Source: Salipiger pallidus (GTDB taxonomy: Bacteria > Pseudomonadota > Alphaproteobacteria > Rhodobacterales > Rhodobacteraceae). Taken from it: a stretch of DNA of 64,000 nt. Position numbers and translations under genes: made by a program. The notes under the pieces are model-generated. The model was not told the origin of the DNA, made no database searches, and saw only the letters and a list, made by a program, of their open reading frames with translations. Where the stretch lies: NCBI RefSeq assembly GCF_014643635.1, contig NZ_BMJV01000008.1:62001-126000 (forward strand). The letters are read 5' to 3'. Positions 28,130-36,910 of the stretch are shown piece by piece (the first letter of the stretch is position 1; the number at the start of each line of letters is the position of its first letter).

Positions 28130-29064
28130 CTTCGGTTCTTTCTCAACTGCGCGACATGACCGTCGTGGTCGCCGACACCGGCGAAGTTGCCTCCGTCAAG
28201 CGGCTCAAGCCGATCGACTGCACCACCAACCCGTCGCTGGTGCTTGCGGCGCTCAAGGATCCGGCATCCGAAGAGATGATCGTTCGTGAAATCGACGCCG
28301 GCAAGGCCGCAGGACTCAGCCCCGATCAGATCGTCGAAACCCTGACCGTCGCCGTGGGCGCGGCGCTCACGGAACTGGTGCCGGGCCGTGTCTCGACCGA
28401 GGTGGATGCCTGCCTGTCCTTTGACACCGACGCATCGATCGCCCGTGGCCGTGCAATCATCGCCGATTATGAAAAGCGGGGCATCCCGAAGGACCGCGTG
28501 CTGATCAAGCTGGCCTCCACCTGGGAAGGCATCCGCGCGGCGGAAGTGCTTCAGAAAGAGGGCATCGACTGCAACCTGACGCTGCTGTTCAGCATGGCCC
28601 AGGCGATTGCCTGCGCCGACGCGGGCGCCTTCCTGATCTCGCCTTTCGTGGGCCGCATCACCGACTGGTACAAGAAGGCCGACGGTGTCGACAGCTACGC
28701 CCCCGACGAGGATCCGGGCGTCAAATCCGTGCGCGCGATCTACGACTACTACAAGTCCAACGGCATCAAGACCGTGGTGATGGGCGCGTCCTTCCGCAAC
28801 ACCGACCAGATCAAGGCGCTTGCGGGCTGTGACAACCTCACGATCTCGCCCAAGCTGCTGGACGAAATGGACGCCGAAGATGCGCCGCTGGAACGCAAGC
28901 TGTCGCCGGACATGGCAAGCGGCGTGGCCAAGCGCGAAATGGACGAGGCGACCTTCCGCTGGGAGATGAACGCCGACGCCATGGCCACCGAGAAGCTGGC
29001 CGAGGGCATTCGCAACTTTGACGCGGACCACAAGAAGCTGATCAACCTCATCGCCGACCGCTGA
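28126..29064 (+). CDS. tal: Transaldolase
   Basis: This 312-residue TalB-type enzyme exchanges three-carbon units between sugar phosphates in the non-oxidative pentose phosphate pathway. The motifs are [34 protein letters not shown], the Schiff-base lysine in [19 protein letters not shown] (about residue 130), [19 protein letters not shown] and [12 protein letters not shown]. The length is full. It is the second gene of the kinase-tal operon and is followed by a strong terminator. Confidence 0.95.
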   Translation: MTSVLSQLRDMTVVVADTGEVASVKRLKPIDCTTNPSLVLAALKDPASEEMIVREIDAGKAAGLSPDQIVETLTVAVGAALTELVPGRVSTEVDACLSFDTDASIARGRAIIADYEKRGIPKDRVLIKLASTWEGIRAAEVLQKEGIDCNLTLLFSMAQAIACADAGAFLISPFVGRITDWYKKADGVDSYAPDEDPGVKSVRAIYDYYKSNGIKTVVMGASFRNTDQIKALAGCDNLTISPKLLDEMDAEDAPLERKLSPDMASGVAKREMDEATFRWEMNADAMATEKLAEGIRNFDADHKKLINLIADR

Positions 29065-29156
29065 TCAGCCATGCGTCATGACCGGACGGGCCTGCCAAAT
29101 GCAGGCCCGGACGAAGGCGCAAGGGCAGGCCCGATGAGCGGCAGGTCATGATGAAC

Positions 29157-29196
29157 AAAAAGGGCCGGATGCACGCTGCATCCGGCCCTTTCCTTT
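29157..29196. terminator. Bidirectional terminator between tal and the aminotransferase operon
   Basis: A perfect 12-bp stem (AGGGCCGGATGC / GCATCCGGCCCT) with a 5-nt loop is flanked by AAAAA on the left and TTTCCTTT on the right. It serves tal and the convergent leftward pxpA operon. Confidence 0.9.
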
Positions 29197-29223
29197 GCGC
29201 CGCGATGGCGCGGGTCAGCTGGC

Positions 29224-30438
29224 TCAGGCGCTGACAGGCAGCTCCAGCGCGCTCAGCGCGGTGACCATGCGGTCCATCGCCTCGGCAAGGCGGTCTTCGC
29301 TCAGGGCGTAGGCCAGCCGCAGGTGGCCCGGCATATCGAAGGCGCTGCCCGGCACCACGGCGACCCGTGCGGCGGCAAGGATGTAGTTGCTGAGATCCAT
29401 GTCGTTTTCGATCACGCCGCCTTCGGGCGTCCGCGCGCCCATGAGGCCCTCGACCGAGGGGAAGACATAGAAGCTGGCGGGGGGCGTTGCCGCCTCGACG
29501 CCGGGCATCTTCGCGATCGCCTCCATGACCATGTCACGGCGCGCGGTCAGGCGCGTCAGGCGCGGCTGCAGCTCGGCCGGGTCGGTGTCGAGCGCGGCGG
29601 CGGCGGCGGCCTGCGAGATGGTCGAGGGGTTGGAGGTGCTTTGCGATTGCAGGATGTCCATCGCGCGCACCAGCCACGCGGGGCCGGCCGCGTAGCCAAG
29701 GCGCCAGCCGGTCATGGCAAAGCCCTTGGACACGCCGTTCACCGTCAGGATGCGGTCCACCATGTCGGGGGCCACGGCGGCGGGGGTGGCAAAGCTGCCC
29801 TCGTGCACGATCAGCTCGTAGATGTCGTCGGCCATGATCAGCGCGTGGTGATCGCGCAGCACGTCGCACAGCGCCGCCAGTTCCTCGGCGGTGTAGAGCG
29901 CGCCGGTGGGGTTGCCGGGGGAGTTCAGCATCACCCACTTGGTCGCCGGGGTGAGGGCGGCGGCCAGCGCATCCGGCGTCAGCTTCCAGCCATCGGCGGC
30001 AGTCATCGGCACGAGGATCGGGTTGCCGCCCGCAAGGCGCACGATGTCGGGGTAGGACACCCACGCGGGCACCGGGATCACCACGTCGTCGCCGGCGTCC
30101 ACGGTCGCCATCATGGCGTTGAACACCAGCTGCTTGGCGCCGGTGCCCGCGATGATCTGCGCGGGCTCGTAATCCAGCCCGTTGTCGCGCTTGAGCTTGC
30201 GCGCGATGGCGGCCTTGAGCTCGGGCGTGCCGGCAACGGCGGTGTACTTGGTCTGGCCGTCGCGGATGGCCTTGATGCCGGCCTCGGCCACGTGCTCGGG
30301 GGTGGCAAAGTCCAGCTCGCCCTGGCCGAGCGAGATGATGTCATGCCCCTCGGCCTTCATCTGCTGGACCTTGAGGGCCAGGGCGATGGTCTGGGGCGGG
30401 CGCACGGCGGACAGCCGCTTGGAGAGATATTCGGTCAT
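29224..30438 (-). CDS. Class I PLP aminotransferase (aspartate aminotransferase type)
   Basis: This 404-residue fold-type I enzyme moves amino groups from aspartate or related amino acids to 2-oxoglutarate. The N-terminal ISLGQGELDFATPEHV, the MLNSPGNPTGALYTAEEL segment, MADDIYELIVHE, the PLP lysine in VNGVSKGFAMTGWRLGYAAGP (about residue 237) and the PGSAFDMPGHLRLAYA arginine loop are present. It lies 16 bp after the D-amino-acid aminotransferase gene, so it is the last gene of the pxpA operon and probably acts on the glutamate or other amino acid released there. Housekeeping AspC is an alternative reading. Confidence 0.9.
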   Translation of the reverse strand: MTEYLSKRLSAVRPPQTIALALKVQQMKAEGHDIISLGQGELDFATPEHVAEAGIKAIRDGQTKYTAVAGTPELKAAIARKLKRDNGLDYEPAQIIAGTGAKQLVFNAMMATVDAGDDVVIPVPAWVSYPDIVRLAGGNPILVPMTAADGWKLTPDALAAALTPATKWVMLNSPGNPTGALYTAEELAALCDVLRDHHALIMADDIYELIVHEGSFATPAAVAPDMVDRILTVNGVSKGFAMTGWRLGYAAGPAWLVRAMDILQSQSTSNPSTISQAAAAAALDTDPAELQPRLTRLTARRDMVMEAIAKMPGVEAATPPASFYVFPSVEGLMGARTPEGGVIENDMDLSNYILAAARVAVVPGSAFDMPGHLRLAYALSEDRLAEAMDRMVTALSALELPVSA

Positions 30439-30454
30439 CGGATGAGGGGTCCTG

Positions 30455-31339
30455 TCAGGCGGTGGCCACGGGCTTGGTGGGGGCCAGCGCGGTAGTGCGG
30501 CGGGTTTCGATATAGGCGGCGCGCATGGCGCGGGTCAGATCGCCGGGGATGCCGTTGCCGATGGTTTCGCCGTCGATCTTCACCACGGGCACCACGAAGT
30601 TGGTGGCCGAGGTGATGAAGGCCTCGCGCGCCGCCCGGGCCTCGTCGGGGGTGAAGGCGCGTTCCTCGATGGTCACGCCATGTTCGGCGGCCAGCTCGAG
30701 GATCGCGGCGCGGGTCACGCCGGGGAGCAGCGCGGCGGATAGATCGCGGGTCACCAGCACGCCGTCGGCATTGACGATATGCGCGGTGGCAGCGCTGCCT
30801 TCGGTGACAAAGCCGTCCTCGACCAGCCACGCGTCATCGGCGCCGCGGGATTTCGCCTCCATCTTCGCCATGGACGGGTAGAGCAGCTGCACCGTCTTGA
30901 TGTCGCGGCGGCCCCAGCGCAGGTCCGGCACCAGCGCGACCGAGATGCCTTTGTCCGCGGCGGGATTCACCAGCACGTCCTTTTCCTGCGTGAACAGGAA
31001 CAGCGTCGGCGGCGTGCCTTCGGGCGGGAAGGCAAAGTCCCGCTCGGCGGCACCGCGCGACAGCTGCAGGTAGATCATGCCCGAGGACATGTTGTTGCGC
31101 GCCACGATCTCGTGGTGCAGTGCCAGCAACTCGTCATCGTCCAGCGGCAGGGTCAGCTGCAGTTCGGCGGCGGAACGGCGCAGGCGGGCGGCGTGGCCGG
31201 GGTAATCCAGCAGCGCTCCATCCAGAACGCAGGTCACTTCGTAGATGGCATCACCCATGAGAAAGCCGCGGTCGAAGGCGGACACCTTCGCTTCGGCTTC
31301 GGGCAACCACTGGCCGTCGAGATAGATGGTGCGGCTCAT
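30455..31339 (-). CDS. Class IV D-amino-acid aminotransferase
   Basis: A 294-residue fold-type IV PLP enzyme. RRDIKTVQLLYPSMAKMEAK carries the catalytic lysine in the D-alanine aminotransferase form (IKxxxLL), and LVEDGFVTEGSAATAHIV carries the PLP-binding Glu. The N-terminal YLDGQWLPEAEAKVSAFDRGFLMGDAIYE is also D-AAT-like rather than IlvE-like. It probably interconverts a D-amino acid and its 2-oxo acid. It overlaps pxpA by 4 bp, placing a D-amino acid in the pathway of this operon; the exact substrate is unknown. Confidence 0.85.
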   Translation of the reverse strand: MSRTIYLDGQWLPEAEAKVSAFDRGFLMGDAIYEVTCVLDGALLDYPGHAARLRRSAAELQLTLPLDDDELLALHHEIVARNNMSSGMIYLQLSRGAAERDFAFPPEGTPPTLFLFTQEKDVLVNPAADKGISVALVPDLRWGRRDIKTVQLLYPSMAKMEAKSRGADDAWLVEDGFVTEGSAATAHIVNADGVLVTRDLSAALLPGVTRAAILELAAEHGVTIEERAFTPDEARAAREAFITSATNFVVPVVKIDGETIGNGIPGDLTRAMRAAYIETRRTTALAPTKPVATA

Positions 31340-32121
31340 GCCGGGTCCTTTCCGGGGGTATTGAAGGGGGCGATTGTCACGTCGTTTGCCTCGAGGTTGG
31401 TGCGCAGGTTGCGCGCGATCTCGACAGCGCCGGCGGTGTCGCCATGGATGCACAGGGTTGCGGGCTCCACCGGAAGGCGCTTACCGCCGGTGGTGGGGAT
31501 GTGGCCGTTCAGCACCATCTCAAGCACCTGATCGGTGCTTTGCGCGATGTCGTGGATGACCGCGCCGGGCTGGGTGCGCGGGGTCAGCTCGCCCGCGTCG
31601 GTATAGCTGCGGTCAGCGTAGATTTCGCAGGCGACCGGCAAGCCGGCCTTTTCGGCGGCGGCATAGGTTTCCGAGTAGGGCAGGGACACGTAGGTCAGCT
31701 TCGGGTCCACCGACTTCACCGCCCGCACACAGAGTGCGGCGAGGTCGGCATCGACGGCGGCCATGTTCCCCAGCGCGCCGTGGGTCTTGACGTGGGTCAT
31801 GCGGTGGCCGGCGATCTCGGCCATGCCGCGCATCGCGGCGATCTGGTAGACCAGCTGCGCCTCGAGATCCTCGGGGCGCTCGCCACTGATGCGGCGGCGG
31901 CCAAACCCGTAGAGGTCCATGAAGGAGGGATGCGCGCCGATGGCCACACCGGCGTCGCGGGCCAGCCCGATGGTGCGTGCCATGACCGCGGGATCGCCGG
32001 CGTGGAAGCCGCAGGCGATGTTCGCGGTGGTCACGATCTTCAGCATTTCGGCGTCGTCACCCATGGTCCAGGCGCCGAAGCTCTCACCCATATCGCAATT
32101 GAGATCCAATGTGCGTGTCAT
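31336..32121 (-). CDS. pxpA: 5-oxoprolinase subunit A (LamB/YcsF family)
   Basis: A 261-residue subunit of the ATP-dependent PxpABC 5-oxoprolinase, which opens 5-oxo-L-proline to glutamate. The signature LDLNCDMGESFGAW is at the N terminus, followed by NIACGFHAGDPAVM, IGAHPSFMDLYGFGRR, VKTHGALGNMAAVD and LCIHGDTAGAVEIARNLR, all diagnostic of the family. The start at 32121 follows AAAGGATAGG; an upstream open extension runs into the operator. Unusually, pxpA is divergent from pxpB-pxpC rather than in one operon with them. Confidence 0.92.
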   Translation of the reverse strand: MTRTLDLNCDMGESFGAWTMGDDAEMLKIVTTANIACGFHAGDPAVMARTIGLARDAGVAIGAHPSFMDLYGFGRRRISGERPEDLEAQLVYQIAAMRGMAEIAGHRMTHVKTHGALGNMAAVDADLAALCVRAVKSVDPKLTYVSLPYSETYAAAEKAGLPVACEIYADRSYTDAGELTPRTQPGAVIHDIAQSTDQVLEMVLNGHIPTTGGKRLPVEPATLCIHGDTAGAVEIARNLRTNLEANDVTIAPFNTPGKDPA

Positions 32122-32194
32122 GCCTATCCTTTCATCATCGAAGGTTTTTTCGAGGCTTTGGAGCCGGGGTCCAAAGTGGCCTGTCTTGTTTTTC

Positions 32195-32216
32195 GGATAC
32201 AGCTGGTATACTGAAA
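32195..32216 (+). promoter_or_regulatory. Operator-like element in the divergent pxpA / pxpB promoter region
   Basis: It reads GGATAC, four bases (AGCT), then GGTATACTGAAA. The same 22-bp element, identical at 20 positions, is upstream of the TRAP transporter operon at 42744-42765 (minus strand). TATACT inside it could itself be a -10 hexamer for pxpB, 28 bp before the ATG. The 10-bp spacing of GGATAC and GGTATAC suggests one helical turn. The gene context makes the encoded GntR regulators the likely binders. Confidence 0.7.
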
Positions 32217-32243
32217 AAGCAAGCAAGGCAGCGAAGGTTGGCA

Positions 32244-32993
32244 ATGAACAGCGGCACAACGCCCGAAAATGGGGCGACAGACGATCACTCGGGGGCGGTA
32301 CGGATTCTGCCCGTCGGCGACACGGCGATGACGGTCCAGTTTGGAGAGGTGGTGGACGAGGAAGTCAACCGCCGCGTGATCGCTCTTGCCGAAGCGCTGC
32401 GCTCGGCGGCCCCCGACGGACTGCTGGAAACCGTGCCTACCTATCGATCCCTTTTGGTGAGCTACGATCCGGAGATCCTGCGCGGCGCGGCGCTTGAGCG
32501 CCACCTGCACGGGCTGCTGGACGGGCTAGATACCGGCGCGGCGCCGGGGCGGCTGTGGCGGGTGCCGGTGGTTTATGGCGGTGCTGCGGGGCTTGACCTC
32601 GAGGAATTGGCCGAGGCCAAGGGCATGTCCCCCGAGGCGCTCATCAAGATGCATTCGGATGCGGAATACCGAGTCTACATGATCGGCTTTGCGCCGGGCT
32701 TTACCTATCTTGGTGGTCTGCCGGAGGCGCTGCACACACCGCGCCTGTCGACTCCGCGCCTCGACATTCCCGCAGGTGCCATCGGCATCGGTGGCCAGCA
32801 GGCCAGCATCAACTCGGTCGCAGGGCCTTCAGGCTGGCGCTTCATCGGGCAGACCCCGTGGCGCGCCTTCGATCCGGACCGGGCGGAGCCGTTCCTGTTC
32901 GCCGCCGGTGACCGCGTGCGCTTCGTCCCTGTCACCGAGGACGAGGCGAGGGCCTTTGCCAGCCCCCGTCCCGAACAGGAGAACCTGTCATGA
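32244..32993 (+). CDS. pxpB: 5-oxoprolinase subunit B (KipI-like)
   Basis: A 249-residue subunit of PxpABC with the allophanate-hydrolase subunit 1 domain: VRILPVGDTAMTVQFGEVV at the N terminus, and MIGFAPGFTYLGGLPEALHTPR, PAGAIGIGGQQASINSVAGPSGWRFIG at the C terminus. The ATG at 32244 gives about 22 residues before the domain. It overlaps pxpC by 4 bp and heads an eight-gene rightward operon. Confidence 0.93.
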   Translation: MNSGTTPENGATDDHSGAVRILPVGDTAMTVQFGEVVDEEVNRRVIALAEALRSAAPDGLLETVPTYRSLLVSYDPEILRGAALERHLHGLLDGLDTGAAPGRLWRVPVVYGGAAGLDLEELAEAKGMSPEALIKMHSDAEYRVYMIGFAPGFTYLGGLPEALHTPRLSTPRLDIPAGAIGIGGQQASINSVAGPSGWRFIGQTPWRAFDPDRAEPFLFAAGDRVRFVPVTEDEARAFASPRPEQENLS

Positions 32994-34018
32994 GTCTGGA
33001 CGTGCTTCAGGCGGGACCGATGACCTCGATCCAGGATCATGGCCGCCATGCGCACAAGCGCTTTGGCGTGCCGGCGGCGGGGGCCATGGACCGGCCTGCG
33101 CTGGACCTTGCAAACGCTCTGTGCGGCAACGCTCCCGAGGCGGCAGCGCTGGAATTCACCGGACTTGGCGGCACGTTCCGGGCCGGGGCGGACATGCTGT
33201 GCGCCGTCACCGGCGGTGAGTGCCAGATCACCGTAGAGGGCAAGACCGTCCCGTCATATGAATCGTTCCGGGTCAGCGCCGGTGATACCCTGCGCATCGG
33301 CGCCCTGCGCGGCGCGGTCTGGGGATACATGGCCGTGGCGGGCGGCATTGACGTGCCGCAGGTGCTTGGCGCGCGGGCAACCCATCTGCGCTTCGCCCTT
33401 GGCGGCATCGACGGCCGCCCCCTTGCGGCGGGCGACACCCTGCCCGTGGGCGAGGCTGAGCCAGGCATCGGCCTGCGCCCCCGCGAGGTGCCTGCGCCGG
33501 CCTCGGCCGAGCTGCCGATCCGCATCGTGGCGGGCCCTCAGGATGACTATTTCGACGCCGACACGCTGGCGCTGCTGACCTCGGCGGTCTTCACCGTGTC
33601 ACCGCAGCGCGACCGCATGGCCATGGCGCTCGACGGGCAGGAGTTGCGCGCCGCGCAGGGCCACGACATCGTGTCCGACGGCATCGTGCCCGGCGCCATA
33701 CAGGTGCCCGCCTCGGGGCGGCCGATGGTGCTGATGGCCGACGCCCAGACCACTGGCGGTTACCCCAAGATCGCCACCGTCGCCTCGGTGGACCTGCCGC
33801 GCCTCGCGCAACTGCCCACCGGAGCCACCTTCCGCTTCGAGCTGGTCAGTCGCGACCGGGCCGAGGATCTGGCCATCGCCGAACGCGCTCGCTTGCGTGA
33901 GGTGCTGGCCGGGCTGATCCCTGCGGGCCGCGCGGCGCTAAGCTCGGAATTCCTGCTGTCGTGCAACCTTGCCGGCGGTGTCGCCGACCCGGCGGCGGTC
34001 ATGGGGGACCTCGAATGA
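32990..34018 (+). CDS. pxpC: 5-oxoprolinase subunit C (KipA-like, biotin-dependent carboxylase-like fold)
   Basis: A 342-residue subunit of PxpABC with the allophanate-hydrolase subunit 2 domain. It has LDVLQAGPMTSIQDHGRHAHKRFGVPAAGAMDRPAL at the N terminus (quoted in parts: QDHGRHAHKRFGVP, GAMDRPALDLAN), then VSDGIVPGAIQVPASGRPMV and DAQTTGGYPKIATV. It ends with an ATGA overlap into the GntR gene. With PxpA and PxpB it should form a complete enzyme. Confidence 0.93.
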   Translation: MSLDVLQAGPMTSIQDHGRHAHKRFGVPAAGAMDRPALDLANALCGNAPEAAALEFTGLGGTFRAGADMLCAVTGGECQITVEGKTVPSYESFRVSAGDTLRIGALRGAVWGYMAVAGGIDVPQVLGARATHLRFALGGIDGRPLAAGDTLPVGEAEPGIGLRPREVPAPASAELPIRIVAGPQDDYFDADTLALLTSAVFTVSPQRDRMAMALDGQELRAAQGHDIVSDGIVPGAIQVPASGRPMVLMADAQTTGGYPKIATVASVDLPRLAQLPTGATFRFELVSRDRAEDLAIAERARLREVLAGLIPAGRAALSSEFLLSCNLAGGVADPAAVMGDLE

Positions 34019-34689
34019 GTCGCACCAGCCTTGCGGAGACCGCTTACCGCGAGCTGATCCGCATGATCCTTGAAGGGCAGCTGAAGCCCGGGGACACCCT
34101 GCAGGAGGTCAAGCTCTGCGAGGTGCTCGGCATGTCGCGCACCCCGGTGCGCGAGGCCATCGGGCGCATCGACAGCGATGGGCTGGCCGAACAGAAGGGG
34201 CGCTTTTTCCGGGTCCGCCGCATCACCGCCGAGGAGATTGATGAGATCTTCTTCCTGCGGCTCGCGCTGGAGCCGGCCTGCGCCCGTAACGCTGCTGGAC
34301 GAATGGACGTGGCGCGGCTGCATGCGCTGGAGGTGGCCGTGCGCGCGCTGCTCGAGTCGGGGCCGGGGCAGGACGATCTGCAATGGCACGTGGACCAGGA
34401 CCTGCACCTGGCCTTTGCCGGGGCGTCGGGCAACGCGCCCATGGTGCGGGTCATCGCCGAGCTGCACCGCCGCACCTGCATCTATGATCACCGTGTCGTG
34501 CCCGAACGCTTTGCCGAAGGCTGCGCCGAACACCTCGCCCTGATCGAGGCGGTCCGCTCCGGTGACGGGGCAGGAGCCGAAGCGCTCATGACGGCCCACC
34601 TGACACAGGCGCGCGACGCCATCGTCACGCATCTTGCCGGCGCCGACAGCGCCGCGACCGACATCACAGAAAGGACCGCAGGCACATGA
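34015..34689 (+). CDS. GntR family regulator (FCD type), first of two in the operon
   Basis: A 224-residue transcription factor. The N-terminal winged helix contains YRELIRMILEGQLKPGDTLQE and LGMSRTPVREAIGRIDSDGL. The C-terminal FCD effector domain has EEIDEIFFLRLALEPACAR, HVDQDLHLAFAGASGNAPM and the metal-ligand histidine region EHLALIEAVRSGDG. Embedded between pxpC and a dehydrogenase gene with 4-bp overlaps on both sides, it probably senses a pathway metabolite and acts at the shared 22-bp element (inference). Confidence 0.9.
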   Translation: MSRTSLAETAYRELIRMILEGQLKPGDTLQEVKLCEVLGMSRTPVREAIGRIDSDGLAEQKGRFFRVRRITAEEIDEIFFLRLALEPACARNAAGRMDVARLHALEVAVRALLESGPGQDDLQWHVDQDLHLAFAGASGNAPMVRVIAELHRRTCIYDHRVVPERFAEGCAEHLALIEAVRSGDGAGAEALMTAHLTQARDAIVTHLAGADSAATDITERTAGT

Positions 34690-35639
34690 AATGTCTGATC
34701 GTTCAGCCCGTGCATGACGCCGGGCTAGACCTGCTGCGCCAGAACGGCATCACTCCCGTCATCTGCCCTGCCACCGACACCAAGACCCTTGCGCGCGAGG
34801 TCATGGGCTGTGACGCGGTGATCACCCGCGACGCCGGCTTCCCGGCCGAAGCTTTCGACGCCGCTGACCGCCTGCGCGCCGTGGTGGTGCATGGCACCGG
34901 CCACAACGCCGTCGACAAGGACGCCGCCATCCGCAACGGCGCGCTGGTCGCCAACACGCCGGGGGCCAACGCCCAGTCGGTGGCCGAGCTGACCGTGGGC
35001 CTTGCGCTGGACGCGCTGCGCGGCATGTCCGCGGCGGACCGGGCCGAACGCTCCGGCCGTGCCGGTTTCCGCGAGTCGATGCCGTTCATCGAGCTTGCGG
35101 GCAAGACCGTGCTGGTGGTCGGCTGGGGCGCCATCGGCGCCCGCGTCGGTGCCATCATGCGGGCTGCTTTCGGCTGCGAGGTGCTGGCCTATTCCCCCCG
35201 CGCCACCTCCATCGAGGGTGCGACCCGTGTCGAGACGCTGGACGAGGGGCTGGCCCGTGCCGACGTGGTGACGCTGCACACCCCGGCGCGGCCCGACACC
35301 TACCACCTCATCAACCGCGCGCGGTTGCAGGTGATGAAGCCCGGCGCCGTGCTGGTCAACGTCGCCCGTGCCGAGTTGGTGGACGAAGAGGCGCTGGCCG
35401 AGGTGCTGGCCGCGGGCGGCATCGCCGGTGCCGCTCTGGACGTCTACAGCAAGGCCGCGCCGCAGGGGCCGTTGGCGGAGTGCGCTAACGTGATCTTCAC
35501 GCCCCACCTCGGTGCCACCACGGAAGAGGCGCTGCGCCGCGTCGCCATGGGCGCCGCCGGCCACGTGGTCACCGCGCTGCAGGGCGGCATCCCCGCCACC
35601 ACGCTGACTCCGGTTCAGGCCGCGGAGCAAAGCGCATGA
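34686..35639 (+). CDS. D-2-hydroxyacid dehydrogenase (SerA-like)
   Basis: A 317-residue NAD-dependent oxidoreductase with the formate/glycerate dehydrogenase fold. The Rossmann motif is VLVVGWGAIGARVGAIMRAAFG (GxGxxG, about residues 141-158), the catalytic Arg is in VNVARAELVDEEAL, and the catalytic His is in FTPHLGATTEEAL. The usual catalytic Glu (DVFxxEP) is absent: this protein reads LDVYSKAAPQGPL, so activity may be altered. The overlap with both neighbours ties it to the pathway, plausibly reducing the 2-oxo acid made by the aminotransferases or oxidising a D-hydroxy acid. Confidence 0.86.
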   Translation: MKCLIVQPVHDAGLDLLRQNGITPVICPATDTKTLAREVMGCDAVITRDAGFPAEAFDAADRLRAVVVHGTGHNAVDKDAAIRNGALVANTPGANAQSVAELTVGLALDALRGMSAADRAERSGRAGFRESMPFIELAGKTVLVVGWGAIGARVGAIMRAAFGCEVLAYSPRATSIEGATRVETLDEGLARADVVTLHTPARPDTYHLINRARLQVMKPGAVLVNVARAELVDEEALAEVLAAGGIAGAALDVYSKAAPQGPLAECANVIFTPHLGATTEEALRRVAMGAAGHVVTALQGGIPATTLTPVQAAEQSA

Positions 35640-36910
35640 CCGAAACCACGATCCGCATTCCCGAAGCTCTCATTGCCAAGACGATCTCGCGCGGGCTGTC
35701 GCGCGTGAACGCCATCTCCGAAGGTGGCCCCGGCTGGACCCGCCCGTCCTACAGCGCGCTTGAATCGCAAGCCCACGCGGTGATCGAGGAGGAAGCTGTC
35801 GCCCTTGGTCTCGAGATCCGGCGCGATGCGGCGGGCAACCTCTTTGCCACGCTGCCGGGCCGCGACCGCGCGCCGGAACGGGCGCTGCACATTGGCTCGC
35901 ATCTCGACACCGTGAGCCAGGGCGGGGCCTATGACGGGCAGGCCGGTGTGATGGGCGGCCTCGCGGTGATCACCGCACTGCGCGACATGGGGCTGACCCC
36001 GGCCACCGACATCGTTCTGACGGTCACCCGCGCGGAAGAAAGCGTGTGGTTCCCCGTGTCCTACGCCGGCTCGCGCGCGGGGATGGGGCGGCTGGCGCCG
36101 GAGGATTTCGACGCCCCGCGCGCCGACACCGGGCGCAGCCTTGCCGACCACATGGCCGAAGCCGGTTTTGACCCGGACGCGGTGCGGAACATCACACCGC
36201 CGACCCCGGCGCGGTTCCTCGAGTTCCACATCGAACAGGGCCCGATCCTCGACGAGGCCGGTGAAGCTTACGCCATCGTCGAGGCGGTGCGCGGCGGTCT
36301 GCGCTACCGCGCCGCCGAGGTGCACGGCACATGGGCCCATTCGGGTGGCGTGCCGCAGAACCACCGCGCCGACGCGATGCTGGCCATGGCCGAACTGATC
36401 TGCGCCATGGACAGCGCCTGGACCCGGCTCACCGCCGAAGGCCACGACCTTACCGTCACCTTCGGCAAGGTCGATGCCGCCACACCCCAGCACGCCATGG
36501 CCAAGGTCGCCGGGCATGTGGGCTTCGTGCTCGACATGCGCTCGGCGGACGTGGCCTCGCTCGAGGCCGCGGACGAGGTGCTGCGGGCCGAGATCGCCCG
36601 GATCGAGGCCGCGCGCCCCGGCATCCGCTTCGATCTTGGCACCCAGAGCCGGTCTGCCCCGGCGCGCCTTTCGTCCAGCATGGCGGCGATGGTCGCGGGC
36701 GGCGCGACGGCGCAGGGCGATGCGCCCCGCCGGATGCTGTCGGGCGGCGGGCACGATGCCGCGGCTTTTTCGGCAGCGGGCTGGGACGCGGTGATGGTCT
36801 TCATCCGCAACTGGAACGGCAGCCACTGTCCCGAAGAGGCCATGGATGAGGCAGACCTTTGCCGCGCCGTCGCTGCCGTGGTGCATGCCATCGCGGCGGA
36901 GGTCGCATGA
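35636..36910 (+). CDS. M20 family hydantoinase/carbamoylase-type amidohydrolase
   Basis: A 424-residue Zn-dependent amidohydrolase of the N-carbamoyl-L-amino-acid hydrolase / allantoate amidohydrolase group. Metal and substrate motifs are HIGSHLDTVSQGGAYDGQAGV, TRAEESVWFP (EE pair), LEFHIEQGPILDEAGE, AEVHGTWAHSGGVPQNHRADAM and MLSGGGHDAAAF. It should hydrolyse a linear ureide or N-acyl amino acid. It sits between the dehydrogenase gene and a GntR gene, with 4-bp overlaps. The EESVWFP form differs from the common EEGSRF, so the substrate may be atypical. Confidence 0.9.
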   Translation: MTETTIRIPEALIAKTISRGLSRVNAISEGGPGWTRPSYSALESQAHAVIEEEAVALGLEIRRDAAGNLFATLPGRDRAPERALHIGSHLDTVSQGGAYDGQAGVMGGLAVITALRDMGLTPATDIVLTVTRAEESVWFPVSYAGSRAGMGRLAPEDFDAPRADTGRSLADHMAEAGFDPDAVRNITPPTPARFLEFHIEQGPILDEAGEAYAIVEAVRGGLRYRAAEVHGTWAHSGGVPQNHRADAMLAMAELICAMDSAWTRLTAEGHDLTVTFGKVDAATPQHAMAKVAGHVGFVLDMRSADVASLEAADEVLRAEIARIEAARPGIRFDLGTQSRSAPARLSSSMAAMVAGGATAQGDAPRRMLSGGGHDAAAFSAAGWDAVMVFIRNWNGSHCPEEAMDEADLCRAVAAVVHAIAAEVA

